Assembly (NCBI GenBank): GCA_016208415.1
Contig: JACQYB010000061.1
Location: forward strand, 102,875-166,874
Direction of reading: 5' to 3'
Source: Betaproteobacteria bacterium
GTDB taxonomy: Bacteria > Pseudomonadota > Gammaproteobacteria > Burkholderiales > Rhodocyclaceae
Length of the DNA: 64,000 bases
Within the stretch, counting starts at the first letter, position 1, and every line of letters begins with the position of its first letter. The notes under the pieces are model-generated. The model saw only the letters and a list, made by a program, of their open reading frames with translations. It had not been told where the DNA came from and did no database searches. Positions 39,483-48,417 of this stretch are shown here, piece after piece. Both the position numbers and the translations under genes were made by a program.

Positions 39483-39997
39483 GTGACCGGGGACAAATCC
39501 ACGATTCCCGGCTCCGACGCACCGGCCATCCAGACCGTTACCCAAACGAGCGCGGCGTCGAAATGCGCCGCCGCAGCGGGCGAGAGCCCATCGCCGAGTT
39601 CGAAGGACTCGCCACGGATGGCCAGCAGCCAGGTGGGCGGCGGGTCTTCGTCCGTCACCTCGCACAGCACCTGGAGCACCGCCCGGGGCGACATGGCGTG
39701 GGTGGAGAAGGTGGCGTCGTGCGCCGCACCGATGGCTTCCAGGGTGAACGGCGCCTCGGCCTCGACACTGGCATCGACGAACAGCACTCGGGCGCGCCCC
39801 TGCAGGTCCAGGGCGTGCTCCACCTGCAACTGGAAGTCGGTGAGGCATTCCACGGCGCCCCACTCCGGATGTTGCGCCGCCAGCGTCTGGATGCGCTCCA
39901 CGAACAGCGGCCCGAGGGCATCGTCGCCGCGGCTGGGGTTGCCCCAGCCGAAGACCAGCGTGGGGGCGAGCGGCTCCCCTGCGGCCGGGGCGCTCAT
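39479..39997 (-). CDS. hoxW: Hydrogenase maturation protease HoxW
   Basis: 172-aa nickel-dependent endopeptidase that removes the C-terminal tail of HoxH after NiFe insertion. Conserved nickel-binding GWGNPSRGDDALGPL with Glu/Asp nearby, FVDASVEAEAPF, and the His in FSTHAMSPRAVL. Last gene of the hox operon, 73 nt behind hoxH with two back-to-back hairpins in the gap. Confidence 0.9.
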   Translation of the reverse strand: MSAPAAGEPLAPTLVFGWGNPSRGDDALGPLFVERIQTLAAQHPEWGAVECLTDFQLQVEHALDLQGRARVLFVDASVEAEAPFTLEAIGAAHDATFSTHAMSPRAVLQVLCEVTDEDPPPTWLLAIRGESFELGDGLSPAAAAHFDAALVWVTVWMAGASEPGIVDLSPVT

Positions 39998-40005
39998 TGG
40001 TGCAC

Positions 40006-40038
40006 CCGCGCGCTACGCGCGGTCCCGCCAGGCGGGAC
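40006..40038. repeat. Two adjacent hairpins between hoxH and hoxW
   Basis: CCGCGCG-CTA-CGCGCGG (40006-40022) and GTCCCGCC-A-GGCGGGAC (40022-40038) are perfect short dyads. They could attenuate transcription or protect hoxH mRNA so that the maturation protease is made at a lower level than the structural subunits. Inference. Confidence 0.7.
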
Positions 40039-40070
40039 TTCGCCCTCCCTGGGGCGGCCCGGCGGAAGGC

Positions 40071-41558
40071 TCATGTCGCGCTGCACACGCCCCGGGCGTC
40101 GCGCAGCATGCGGTCGATGACGGTGCCCTCGGCGTCTTCCAGCGTCACCTCCAGCGGCATCTGCCCGAGGGCGTGGGTGGCGCAGGACAGGCAGGGGTCG
40201 AAGGCGCGGATGGCCACCTCGATGTGGTTGAGCAGGCCCTCGGTCAGTTCGCGCCCGTCCAGGTATTGGCGCGCCACCTGGCGGATGGCCTCGTTCATGG
40301 CCTGGTTGTTGTGGGTGGTGGAGACGATGAGGTTGGCGCGGATGATCTGGTCGTCCTCGTTCACCCGGTAGTGGTGGATGAGGGTGCCGCGCGGCGCCTC
40401 GATCACGCCCACGCCGCGCGTGCCTCGTTCGCCGCGGGTGACCAGGTCGTCGCCCAGGAGGTCATCGTCATGGAGCAGGTCCTTGATGCTTTCCGCGGCA
40501 TGGAGCATCTCGATCATGCGCGCCCAGTGGTAGCCCAGGGTGGCGCCGGCCGCCGAGCCGTCGTCGAAGGCCATGAACTCCTGGCGCTCCCGGTCGGCCA
40601 GGGGCGTGGGGATGAAGTCGCAATGGGTGACGCGGGTCAGCGGGCCCACCCGGTACCAGCCGTCGTCCGAACCGAGCGCGCGCAGGAAGGGGAACTTCAT
40701 GTACGACCAGGGCTTCACGTCCTCGAAGATCACGTCCCAGTAGCGGCTGTAGTCGAAGTGGTCGAACAGCGTCGCGCCGTCGGCAGCGCGGGCGCGCAGC
40801 CCGCCGTGGTAGAGATCCATGGCGCCGTCGGCCCGCACCAGGCACATGCCGTGGGCGCGGAAGCGGCCGAAGTCGCGGTAGCGCGCCAGGTTGTCCTCGA
40901 ACAGCTTGCGGATCAGCGCGATGGCCTCCCGGCTCCAGGCCATCATGGGGTAGATGTCCTTGAGCAGGGCGTCGCGCTCCTCCCGGGTGAGCGACTTGTT
41001 GACGCCCCCCGGCACCGAGCCGGTGCCGTGCACCCGCTTGCCCGCCGTCATGCGGATCACTTCCTGGCCGAACTTGCGCAGCAGGATGCCCTTCTTCGCC
41101 AGCTCCGGGTTGGCGGCGGCCACACCGACGATGTTGCGCGTGGCCACGTCCGAGTCGAAGCCGAACAGCAGGTCCGGCGACGACAGGTGGAAGAAGTGCA
41201 GCGCGTGGGACTGGAGGATCTGGCCGTAATGCATCAGGCGGCGCAGCTTCTCGGCGGTGGGGGTGAGGGTGCGGGCGCCCACGATCATGTCCATGGCCTT
41301 GGAAGCAGCCAGGTGGTGGGACACGGGGCAGATGCCGCACAGGCGCTGCACCATCACCGGCGCCTCCCAGTAGGGCCGGCCCTGGATGAAGCGCTCGAAG
41401 CCGCGGAACTCGACGATGTGCAGGCGCACCTGATGCACCCGGTTGTCGTCGTCCAGCAGCAGGGTGACCTTGCCGTGGCCCTCCACCCGCGACACCGGGT
41501 CGATGGCCACGCGCTTGAGGTTCTCGGGATGGGCGGCGGTTTCCAGTTCGAATGCCAT
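40071..41558 (-). CDS. hoxH: NAD-reducing hydrogenase large (NiFe) subunit HoxH
   Basis: 495-aa catalytic subunit. NiFe ligands are the Cys pairs in RLCGICPVSHH (N-terminal) and DPCLSCATH (C-terminal); the sequence after that His (ALGQMPLEVTLEDAEG...) is the peptide removed by HoxW. The start MAFELETAAHPENLKRVAIDPVSRVEGHG shows the family's DPVSRVEGHGK motif. With HoxY it splits or forms H2 and exchanges electrons with NAD(H) via HoxFU. Confidence 0.97.
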   Translation of the reverse strand: MAFELETAAHPENLKRVAIDPVSRVEGHGKVTLLLDDDNRVHQVRLHIVEFRGFERFIQGRPYWEAPVMVQRLCGICPVSHHLAASKAMDMIVGARTLTPTAEKLRRLMHYGQILQSHALHFFHLSSPDLLFGFDSDVATRNIVGVAAANPELAKKGILLRKFGQEVIRMTAGKRVHGTGSVPGGVNKSLTREERDALLKDIYPMMAWSREAIALIRKLFEDNLARYRDFGRFRAHGMCLVRADGAMDLYHGGLRARAADGATLFDHFDYSRYWDVIFEDVKPWSYMKFPFLRALGSDDGWYRVGPLTRVTHCDFIPTPLADRERQEFMAFDDGSAAGATLGYHWARMIEMLHAAESIKDLLHDDDLLGDDLVTRGERGTRGVGVIEAPRGTLIHHYRVNEDDQIIRANLIVSTTHNNQAMNEAIRQVARQYLDGRELTEGLLNHIEVAIRAFDPCLSCATHALGQMPLEVTLEDAEGTVIDRMLRDARGVCSAT

Positions 41559-41575
41559 GCATGGGCTCCCGTCGG

Positions 41576-42115
41576 TCAATCGTAATGCAGCAGGCCGTGG
41601 GCCAGATGCGGCGTGCGTCCGGCCACCAGGTCGGTGAGGAACTTCCAGATGGCGTCGGCCGGCGGCGGGCAGCCGGGCAGGAAGTAATCCACCTTCACGA
41701 CCTCGTGGATGGGATGCACCTTGTTCAGCGGCAGCGGCAGTTCCGGGTCGTTGGGAATGCCGCCGTGGGCCAGGCCCAGTTCGGTGTGATAGACCTCTTC
41801 CAGGATGTCGCGCAGGTCCAGGTGGTTGCGCTGCGCCGGCAGGCCGCCGTTGACGGCGCAGGCGCCCATGGCCACCAGGGTCTTGCAGTGCTTGCGGAAC
41901 TCCCGCAGCACGTGGACGTTCTCGGCGTTGCACACGCCGCCCTCGATGATGCCCAGGTCGCACTGCCCCACCTCCTTGATGTCGGTGATGGGCGAACGGT
42001 CGAACTCCACCACCTCCAGCAGCGTGAGCAGGCGCTCGTCGATGTCCAGGAAGGACATGTGGCAGCCGAAGCAGCCGGCCAGGGAGGTGGTGGCCACACG
42101 CAGTTTGCCGCTCAT
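41576..42115 (-). CDS. hoxY: NAD-reducing hydrogenase small subunit HoxY
   Basis: 179-aa small subunit carrying the proximal 4Fe-4S cluster. Cys ligands appear in SLAGCFGCHMSFLD, EGGVCNAENV, MGACAVNGGLP and LPGCPPPADAIW. The start overlaps the hoxU stop by 4 nt. It docks onto HoxH. Typical of the group 3d soluble bidirectional enzymes. Short C-terminal extension relative to periplasmic hydrogenases. Confidence 0.96.
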   Translation of the reverse strand: MSGKLRVATTSLAGCFGCHMSFLDIDERLLTLLEVVEFDRSPITDIKEVGQCDLGIIEGGVCNAENVHVLREFRKHCKTLVAMGACAVNGGLPAQRNHLDLRDILEEVYHTELGLAHGGIPNDPELPLPLNKVHPIHEVVKVDYFLPGCPPPADAIWKFLTDLVAGRTPHLAHGLLHYD

Positions 42116-42840
42116 CGCGCCTCCTCCTCATGCTTGACCGGCACCACGTCCACCACGCTTGCGGGCGCCGGGTCGTACTTGCGGCGGCCGATGGGTACGG
42201 CGAAACCACGCCGCTTGGGCAGGATGACCCCCACCGGGCAGATGTTCGCAGCGCGGTCGGTGGCGGCGAAATCCGTGTCCGCCAGCCGGCCGGACTCGTG
42301 ATTGACGATGAGGTGGGAGCGGATGCCCCGTCCCGACAGGGCGAACACGTTCTTGCCGTCCGCATCGCGGCTGGCGCGCACGCACAGGGCGCACAGGATG
42401 CAGCGGTTGAAGTCCAGCAGCGTCTCGGGATGGGAGGCGTCCACCGGCCGGTCGGGGTAGAACATGTCGAAGTGGGGCGTCATCATCCCCATTTCGTAGG
42501 CCGTGGCCTGGAGCAGGCAGTTGCCGCTCTTCTCGCAGGAGGGGCAGAAATGGTTGCCTTCCACGAACAGCATCTGCAGCAGCGTCTGGCGCCGTCCGTC
42601 CAGGTCCGGCGTGCGGTTTTCCACCGCCATGCCGGGCTGGGCGGCAACGGTGCAGGCGGCCACCAGGCGGCCGTTGGCGCGCACGGTGCACAACTTGCAG
42701 GAGCCGTGGGCCTCGAAGTCCGGGTGCCAGCACAGGTGGGGAATCCAGCGGCCGGCGGCCTGGGCCGCCTGCATCACCGTCTGGCCGGGGGCAAAGGGAA
42801 CGTCCTCGCCGTCCAGGGAAAAGGTCTGGGTCTCGCTCAT
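42112..42840 (-). CDS. hoxU: NAD-reducing hydrogenase diaphorase subunit HoxU
   Basis: 242-aa iron-sulfur protein similar to the N-terminal part of NuoG. 2Fe-2S ligands: LCWHPDFEAHGSCKLCTVRANGRLVAAC. Then the NuoG-type HFCPSCEKSGNCLLQ segment and a 4Fe-4S site RCILCALCVRASRD plus ICPVG. It wires HoxF to HoxY. The start codon is preceded by GAGG that is itself part of the inverted-repeat element upstream. Confidence 0.95.
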   Translation of the reverse strand: MSETQTFSLDGEDVPFAPGQTVMQAAQAAGRWIPHLCWHPDFEAHGSCKLCTVRANGRLVAACTVAAQPGMAVENRTPDLDGRRQTLLQMLFVEGNHFCPSCEKSGNCLLQATAYEMGMMTPHFDMFYPDRPVDASHPETLLDFNRCILCALCVRASRDADGKNVFALSGRGIRSHLIVNHESGRLADTDFAATDRAANICPVGVILPKRRGFAVPIGRRKYDPAPASVVDVVPVKHEEEAR

Positions 42841-43076
42841 CCTGGAAACCTCAGTTGGACGCGCCCGATGGTGCGTTCGGGCGGGTGGCTGGCGCGAAGC
42901 GACGACGCAGCAGGCTCATGCCTGCAAGGAGGAGCGACAAAGCCAGGCACCCACCCGGACGCGCCAGCGGGCGCGTAGCGCGCCCACCCACCGGGTGAGG
43001 CGGATGGATAGCAGGAACGCCAGTATTCACATGGGGTTGCAGGTGAAAACAAGCGGTCAACTGAGGTTTCCAGGAT
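42839..43076. mobile_element. 238-bp element bounded by 19-bp perfect inverted repeats
   Basis: ATCCTGGAAACCTCAGTTG at 42839-42857 and its exact complement at 43058-43076 enclose a GC-rich interior containing related CACCCACCCGG / CCCACCCACCGGGTG blocks. It separates hoxF from hoxU, which adjoin or overlap in many hox operons. It has no coding capacity for a transposase, so a MITE-like element or an inverted duplication of the hoxU leader are both possible. The hoxU ribosome site is inside one repeat arm. Confidence 0.65.
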
Positions 43077-43112
43077 CATGGTTCCGGGCACCCGCGGGGG
43101 CGCGCTCCAGGG

Positions 43113-44891
43113 TTAGGCAACGTTGGAGAGGTGGGCGGCGGCGTCGTCGCGGCCGGTCATCTGCCGCGCCTGGGACAGCGCGGCGTCCAGATCGAAAGCC
43201 GGTTCGAACGCCAGGGACTTGATGCGCCGCTCGTAGGCGGGGCGGAACTTCTCCAGCGTATCGAACACCGGGTTGCAGGCGGTGTTGCCCAGGCCGCAGT
43301 GGCTGGTGCCCTGCATCAGACGGTGGAGCTTGAACAGCTCCTCCAGGTCGTAGGGCGAGCCGTGCCCCGCCGCCACCTTGTCCATCAGACGCGCCACCAG
43401 CGCGGTGCCGACCCGGCATGGCGTGCAGAAGCCGCAGGATTCGTGGGCGAAGAAATGGGCGAAGTTGCGCGCCGTCTCGAACAGGTCGCGGGAGTGGTCG
43501 AAGACCATGAAGGCGCCCGCGCTGGGCACATCCTCGAAGGCGATGCGGCGGCCGAATTCGTGGTCCGCCAGGCATACGCCGGAAGGCCCGGAAACCTGTA
43601 CCGCAAGGGGCTCGTGGGCGCCGCAGTCGGCCAGCACCTGGGCCACGGTGACGCCGAATGGGTATTCGTAGATGCCCGGCCGGGTGCAGTCGCCGGACAC
43701 GGACAGCAGTTTGGTGCCGGCGGACTTGCGGGTGCCCAGGGCGGCGTACCAGGCACCGCCGTGTTTGGCGACGAGGCAGGCGGCGGCCAGGGTCTCCACG
43801 TTGTTCACCGTGGTGGGCCGGCCCAGGTAGCCGTGGGTCACCGGGAACGGCGGGCGGATGCGCGGGCGGCCGGGCTTGCCTTCCAGCGACTCGATGAGCG
43901 CCGACTCCTCGCCACAGATGTAGGCGCCGGCGCCCAGGTGGATCTCGATGTCGAAGGCGAAATCGCGCCCGAGGATGCCCGCACCCAGCAGCTTCTGCGC
44001 CCGGCGCCTTGCCAGCACGGTCTCCAGCGGCTCCAGCAGGTGGCGGTACTCGCCCCGCAGGTAGAGCAGGCCGAGACTTGCGCCCACCGCCAGGCCGGCG
44101 ATGGTCATGCCCTCGAACACCAGGTCGGCGTGGCTCGTCAGGAGCACCCGGTCCTTGAAGGTGCCCGGCTCGCCCTCGTCGGCATTGCAGACCACGTAGC
44201 GGACATCGGCTTCGGCGCCGCGGCAGGCGGCCCATTTCTGGCCGGTGGGAAAGCCGGCGCCGCCGCGTCCGCGCAGGCCGGCAGCCTTCACCTCGTCCAG
44301 CATCGCCGGCGCGCCGCGCTCCAGGGCCGCGGCCAGGGCTGCGCCCGGCGTCAGACCGTGGCCCAGCAGGACGTCGCTGCGGCGGATGTTGTCTTCGACC
44401 TGGAAGTATTCCTCCGGCCACCCCAACACCGGGGTGCCGGCGCGCACCAGTTCCACGATCTCGTCTACCCGCTGCGGCGTCATGCGCGTCACCGCCCGGT
44501 AATTCACCAGCAGGGCCGGCCCCTGGTCACCCATGCCGGTGCAGGAGGTGGTATCCACGCTCACCAGGCCGTCCTCGGACACGCGCCCCGGTTCCAGCCA
44601 CAGCTTGCGGCACATGGACTGCATCAGCTCCGTGCTGCCCAGCATGCGGTCGGTGATGTTGTCGCTCCACAGGATGCGGTAGCGCCCCATGGGCCGGGTG
44701 TGGAAGAAGCTGTAGAACTCGGCGGTGGCCTGCACACGGGCGCGCGGCCAGCCCACTGCGGCGGCGATCGCGGTGATCACCTCGGGGGGCAGCCATCCGA
44801 GCGTCTCCTGGGTTTCGCGCAGGATCTGCATCAGGCGCGTGCCGTCGCGTCGGTGACGCTCGAGGATGGGATTGAGGAGGGTGGAGGGCAT
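43113..44891 (-). CDS. hoxF: NAD-reducing hydrogenase diaphorase subunit HoxF
   Basis: 592-aa flavoprotein where NAD(H) reacts. The N-terminal 150 residues are a NuoE-like domain, but its cluster Cys positions are mostly lost (only MCRK and SCTGMGDQ remain). The NuoF-like part has the FMN loop GRGGAGFPTGQKWAAC, NADEGEPGTFKDR, the NAD-site GAGAYICGEESAL and the 4Fe-4S ligands ESCGFCTPCRVG plus a downstream Cys. Start MPSTLLNPILERHRRDG with AGGAGA upstream. First gene of hoxFUYHW; no hoxE or hoxI is present. Confidence 0.96.
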   Translation of the reverse strand: MPSTLLNPILERHRRDGTRLMQILRETQETLGWLPPEVITAIAAAVGWPRARVQATAEFYSFFHTRPMGRYRILWSDNITDRMLGSTELMQSMCRKLWLEPGRVSEDGLVSVDTTSCTGMGDQGPALLVNYRAVTRMTPQRVDEIVELVRAGTPVLGWPEEYFQVEDNIRRSDVLLGHGLTPGAALAAALERGAPAMLDEVKAAGLRGRGGAGFPTGQKWAACRGAEADVRYVVCNADEGEPGTFKDRVLLTSHADLVFEGMTIAGLAVGASLGLLYLRGEYRHLLEPLETVLARRRAQKLLGAGILGRDFAFDIEIHLGAGAYICGEESALIESLEGKPGRPRIRPPFPVTHGYLGRPTTVNNVETLAAACLVAKHGGAWYAALGTRKSAGTKLLSVSGDCTRPGIYEYPFGVTVAQVLADCGAHEPLAVQVSGPSGVCLADHEFGRRIAFEDVPSAGAFMVFDHSRDLFETARNFAHFFAHESCGFCTPCRVGTALVARLMDKVAAGHGSPYDLEELFKLHRLMQGTSHCGLGNTACNPVFDTLEKFRPAYERRIKSLAFEPAFDLDAALSQARQMTGRDDAAAHLSNVA

Positions 44892-44929
44892 CGGATCTTC
44901 TCCTGGTCTGCCGGGCTGCCGGAAAGCGG

Positions 44930-44959
44930 ATATAACGGACGGCAATGACGGTTTGTCCA
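44930..44959 (-). promoter_or_regulatory. Candidate sigma-70 promoter of the hox operon
   Basis: On the minus strand TGGACA (44954-44959) and TTATAT (44930-44935) are 18 bp apart; the predicted 5' leader of hoxF would be about 30 nt. Predicted by eye. Confidence 0.4.
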
Positions 44960-45134
44960 GCCCGCCGCGCCACATCGGGCATCACGCGTGCTGCCATCGG
45001 CCTTCGGACGGCATTTTACGACCGCCCGTGCCATGCAGGACATGATTTACCCAAGATGATACCGAAATGGCCCGGGCGTGACCACGACGAACGTCAAACG
45101 GCGACGAGTTGGGAGCATGGTGCAGGGCACCGCC

Positions 45135-45152
45135 CCGCAGCCATGGCTGCGG
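45135..45152. repeat. 18-bp perfect palindrome
   Basis: CCGCAGCCATGGCTGCGG lies 22 bp beyond the stop of the MFS/spermidine-synthase gene and may contribute to its termination; no U-tract follows. Confidence 0.6.
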
Positions 45153-45173
45153 TGACGGCCGCCCCGCCAGGGA

Positions 45174-47207
45174 TTACTTGAGTACCTGGAACAGGTTGTT
45201 GAAGTCGTCCGTCCACGTCCCCAGGCCAGGGATGGGCCGTATCGGGGTGGTGCGGCGGCGGATGGATTCCTGCTCCAGCACTTCCCGGCGGCTGGCCACC
45301 AGCATCCAGTCGGTGTCGCGCAGGGCGGGGTTGTCCGTCTGGTCGTGGATGAGCACGGCATGGAGCCCGCGGGCGGCGGCGATCTTCTCCACCACCGGGG
45401 GCAGCCACAGGAAGCGGTTGGTGAGGTGGAAGGCGACGATGCCGCCGGGCTTCATGTGGCGAAGATAGACGTCCATGGCCTCGGCGGTGATGAGATGCAC
45501 CGGCACCGAATCGCCGGAGAAGGCATCCACCGCCAGCACGTCGAAGTCCTGGGGCGCCTCCCGCTCCAGGGACAGGCGGGCATCCCCCAGCACCTTCTCG
45601 ATGCGCGCCGCGCTGTCGCGCATGAAGCTGAACTCGCTCTCGGCCAGTTCGAACACCTGGGGGTTGATCTCGTAGATGCGGTAGGTGTCGCCCGGCTGGC
45701 CGTAGACGGCCAGGGTACCCGCTCCCAGTCCGATGAGGCCCACCTTCTTGTTGCGCGGCTCGGTGGCGGCGATGGCCAGGCCGATGCCGGCGGTGCGCCC
45801 GTAGTAGGCGGTGGGCTCGCGGCGCCGTTCGGGGGCGAGGAGCTGCTCGCCGTGCTTGACGGAGCCGTGGTAGAGCTGGCGCACGTCCTCGCCGGGATTG
45901 TCGCGGTGCGAATCCAGGCTCAGCAGGGTGCCGTAGAAGTTGCGCGCGATGCGCCGACTGCCCTCGAAATCGTCCGTGACCTGCGCGTACAGGGTCCAGC
46001 CGCACAGCGCCGCCAGCGCCGCCGCCGCCATCACCAGCGTCCTGCGCTCCCGCAGCAACACCGTCGCGAGCAGCGCGGTCACGACGAATCCGATGCCCAG
46101 CTCATAGTAGGCCGGCAACACCCGCGGCGCCACCAGCCCCACGGCCACGCCGCCCAGCGCCCCGCCCAGCGACACCATGAGGTAGAAGCGCGTCAGGTGG
46201 CGCGGGCCGGGGCGCATGCGCGCCAGCTCGCCGTGGAAGAACATGCAGGAGAAGAACAGACCCGCGGCATAGAGCGGGATGGCGACCTTGATGTCGCCGC
46301 CGATGGACCCGTCCTGCAGGCCCCAGGCGCACAGCGCCAGCAGCGCCGCCGTGGGCAGGAGGAAGACCGACCGCCGATACCAACGGTCGCTCTCGAAACA
46401 CAGCACGAAAGTAAACAGGTAGATGGTCAGGGGCAGCAGCCACAGGAAGGGAATGGCGGCGATGTTCTGGGTGATGTGGTTGGTGATGGCCAGCAACAGC
46501 CAGGAACCCATGGCCGCCGGCGCCAGCCACAGCAGGTAGTCGCGGGCGGCGGGATCCCAGTCGCCCTCCGGCTCGTGGCGCGGCGAGTGGCCCTCGGGCG
46601 GCAGGGCATGGACGTGGCGCAGGAAGAACAGCCCCGCCACCGCGCACAACACGACAAACACCCCATACCCCAGCGACCAGGCGTGGGCCTGCCCCACCAG
46701 GGCAGCCTGCGGCTCGATCAGGAAGGGGTAGCTCACCAGCGCCACCAGGGAGGCCAGGTTGGACAGGGAAAAGTAGCGATAGACGTGGGCACCCAGCTCG
46801 GCACGGGCCACCCAGGACTGGATCAGCGGCCCCGTGGTGGACAGCAGGAAGTAAGGCAGGCCGATGGTCGCCAGCAGCAGGCCCAGGATCAGCAGCGTCG
46901 GATCCTCGCTGCCCACGGGCTTCCAGCGCGCCTCGGCGACGATGGGCAGGAAGGCCAGGCTGGCCGCCAGCAGCGTCACATGGACCACCACCTGGCGCCG
47001 CGCCACCAGGCGGCGCGAGATCCAGTCCGAATACGCATAGCCCGCCAGCAGCACCACCTGGAAGAACACCATGCAGATCGCCCACACCGCCGCCGAGCCG
47101 CCGAACCAGGGCAGGATCTGCTTGGCGATCAGCGGCTGGACGAGAAACAGCGAAAAGGCGCTGGCGAAGATGGTGCCGGCGAAGAGGAGGGTGGACAGGG
47201 CGGGCAT
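45174..47207 (-). CDS. Fused MFS-type membrane protein / spermidine-synthase-like domain
   Basis: 677 aa. The first 420 residues contain about 10-12 membrane helices (e.g. LLFAGTIFASAFSLFLVQPLIA, VWAICMVFFQVVLLAGYAYSD); the C-terminal 250 residues are a SpeE-like Rossmann domain (KVGLIGLGAGTLAVYG, YRIYEINPQVFELAE, DFDVLAVDAFSGDSVPVHLIT). The canonical polyamine-site residues are not obvious, so aminopropyl transfer is uncertain; a methyltransferase-like or unknown role is possible. Start MPALSTLLFAG with AGAGA upstream. Monocistronic, between hox and the accessory zone. Confidence 0.85.
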   Translation of the reverse strand: MPALSTLLFAGTIFASAFSLFLVQPLIAKQILPWFGGSAAVWAICMVFFQVVLLAGYAYSDWISRRLVARRQVVVHVTLLAASLAFLPIVAEARWKPVGSEDPTLLILGLLLATIGLPYFLLSTTGPLIQSWVARAELGAHVYRYFSLSNLASLVALVSYPFLIEPQAALVGQAHAWSLGYGVFVVLCAVAGLFFLRHVHALPPEGHSPRHEPEGDWDPAARDYLLWLAPAAMGSWLLLAITNHITQNIAAIPFLWLLPLTIYLFTFVLCFESDRWYRRSVFLLPTAALLALCAWGLQDGSIGGDIKVAIPLYAAGLFFSCMFFHGELARMRPGPRHLTRFYLMVSLGGALGGVAVGLVAPRVLPAYYELGIGFVVTALLATVLLRERRTLVMAAAALAALCGWTLYAQVTDDFEGSRRIARNFYGTLLSLDSHRDNPGEDVRQLYHGSVKHGEQLLAPERRREPTAYYGRTAGIGLAIAATEPRNKKVGLIGLGAGTLAVYGQPGDTYRIYEINPQVFELAESEFSFMRDSAARIEKVLGDARLSLEREAPQDFDVLAVDAFSGDSVPVHLITAEAMDVYLRHMKPGGIVAFHLTNRFLWLPPVVEKIAAARGLHAVLIHDQTDNPALRDTDWMLVASRREVLEQESIRRRTTPIRPIPGLGTWTDDFNNLFQVLK

Positions 47208-47296
47208 ATTCGATTTCTCTCGGACCGGCCCGGGCGGGGCCGTGGCGCAACAGGTTACATCCATTTCGCAAGCCCGGGGGCATCGCGCCCGCGCTT

Positions 47297-47652
47297 GAAA
47301 TGCGCCCCCAGGTCGGCAACACCACCCTGGCGTGGCTGACGTTTGCCGGTCTGCCCTACCGCGACCTGGAGAACTCCGCCACCCAGGCCCTGTCCCTGGA
47401 AGACCCCCGCTTCAGCTCGATGCCGACGCCGAAGTGGGCCTGCTGCTGGAAGGCCGCGACGGCCTGCACGCGGTGGAGGTGAAGACGTCCCGCGCGGTCT
47501 CGCCGCACCTGGGGCGCACCCTGCGCGCCATCCTCGCCGATACCGGTGCGCGCACCGCCGCCGTCATCGACCAGGGAGCGGGCGTGGAACCCCTGGCCGC
47601 GGGCATCGAACAGCGCGGATTCGACGCCGCCCGGCAATGGCTTCCGGGCTGA
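47297..47652 (+). pseudogene. Decayed C-terminal fragment of a DUF4143-type ATPase
   Basis: Two overlapping frames carry pieces that together resemble the end of a DUF4143 AAA-type ATP-binding protein: one reads GNTTLAWLTFAGLPYRDLE, the other LEGRDGLHAVEVKTSRAVSP and LRAILADTG, with a shift near 47420. VEVKxSR followed by a short helical tail is typical of that family's restriction-endonuclease-like C-terminus. No intact reading frame or ribosome site exists. It marks the left edge of the accessory zone. Confidence 0.4.
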
Positions 47653-47937
47653 GGTGGGGCAGGAGCTGACGCCAGTGGCGTTACCGTGAAACGAGTTCTC
47701 ACCGGGACGGACCGTGCCAGCCGAGCCGCCGGTGGCGGCAACGATCGGCGCCCGCGGGGCGCCCTATGCAATTCCTCCCCAACAATTGCCTCTCCTGCGC
47801 GAATGAGTTGGCATTTTGGTTGCGGCCGTAGGCCGCGTTATGAGCCATGGGCGTCGCGCCGGGGGGAGTTCCATCCTCCGGGGTAGTCGCCGCCATGATC
47901 GTTGGGTTTACTTACCGCCTGCTCCGCAACGCACGGG

Positions 47938-48417
47938 CTATCGCCGTACCCGAGCCAGCACATCCGCGCTAATCCGATAGCCTGTATTTCTCATGGTTTC
48001 AATGAGTTGCGCTGCATCCTCGATGATCCCCCGCTGCTGTGCAATATCCAGCAGGCGAACCGTGCCGATGAAGGCCAGCCCAAGTCTTGCCGCCTGTTTG
48101 CGGGCGAGTCGGTCATCCATGATCAGCAGGGAATCCTGGTGCCGCAAAGCCAGGCGAATGGCTTCCTTTTCACCCTCTCCCAGGCTGCGAGGCAACGCCG
48201 GGACAGCCATTTCTTCATTTTGCGCAACGACCTGCAATATTTCCGCCTGGATGGCCTGTTGAATTCTCTGGCTGTCCTGGCAGGATCTTGCGAGACATTC
48301 CGTTTGCACCACGGCCGGAACGGCTACGCCGCCGAACAGCCGCTCCAGAACGTGTAATCCATCGACTTTCGCCAGTGCAATCAGCGGCCCCGCATCGGCT
48401 ATGACGACTTGAGCCAT
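47938..48417 (-). CDS. DUF3368-family PIN-like toxin
   Basis: 159-aa predicted toxin. Core motifs: VVIADAGPLIALAKVDGL (first Asp), PAVVQTECLAR, LGEGEKEAIRLAL and LIMDDRLARKQAARLGL (paired Asp), matching the DUF3368 PIN-like nuclease family. The start overlaps the antitoxin end by 19 nt. These pairs with UPF0175 are widespread chromosomal toxin-antitoxin modules; RNA cleavage is presumed from the PIN fold. Confidence 0.88.
   Translation of the reverse strand: MAQVVIADAGPLIALAKVDGLHVLERLFGGVAVPAVVQTECLARSCQDSQRIQQAIQAEILQVVAQNEEMAVPALPRSLGEGEKEAIRLALRHQDSLLIMDDRLARKQAARLGLAFIGTVRLLDIAQQRGIIEDAAQLIETMRNTGYRISADVLARVRR

Noticed and set aside
44975-45040. Sigma-54 promoter (TGGCACG) upstream of hoxF
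   Set aside because: The -24 box matches on the minus strand, but the expected GC at -12 is absent at the correct spacing; a sigma-70-like pair closer to the gene is better supported.
47760-47900. Integron attC site
   Set aside because: The GCGGCCGTAGGCCGC hairpin near 47821-47835 lacks the paired R/L boxes, and no integrase or cassette array is visible.
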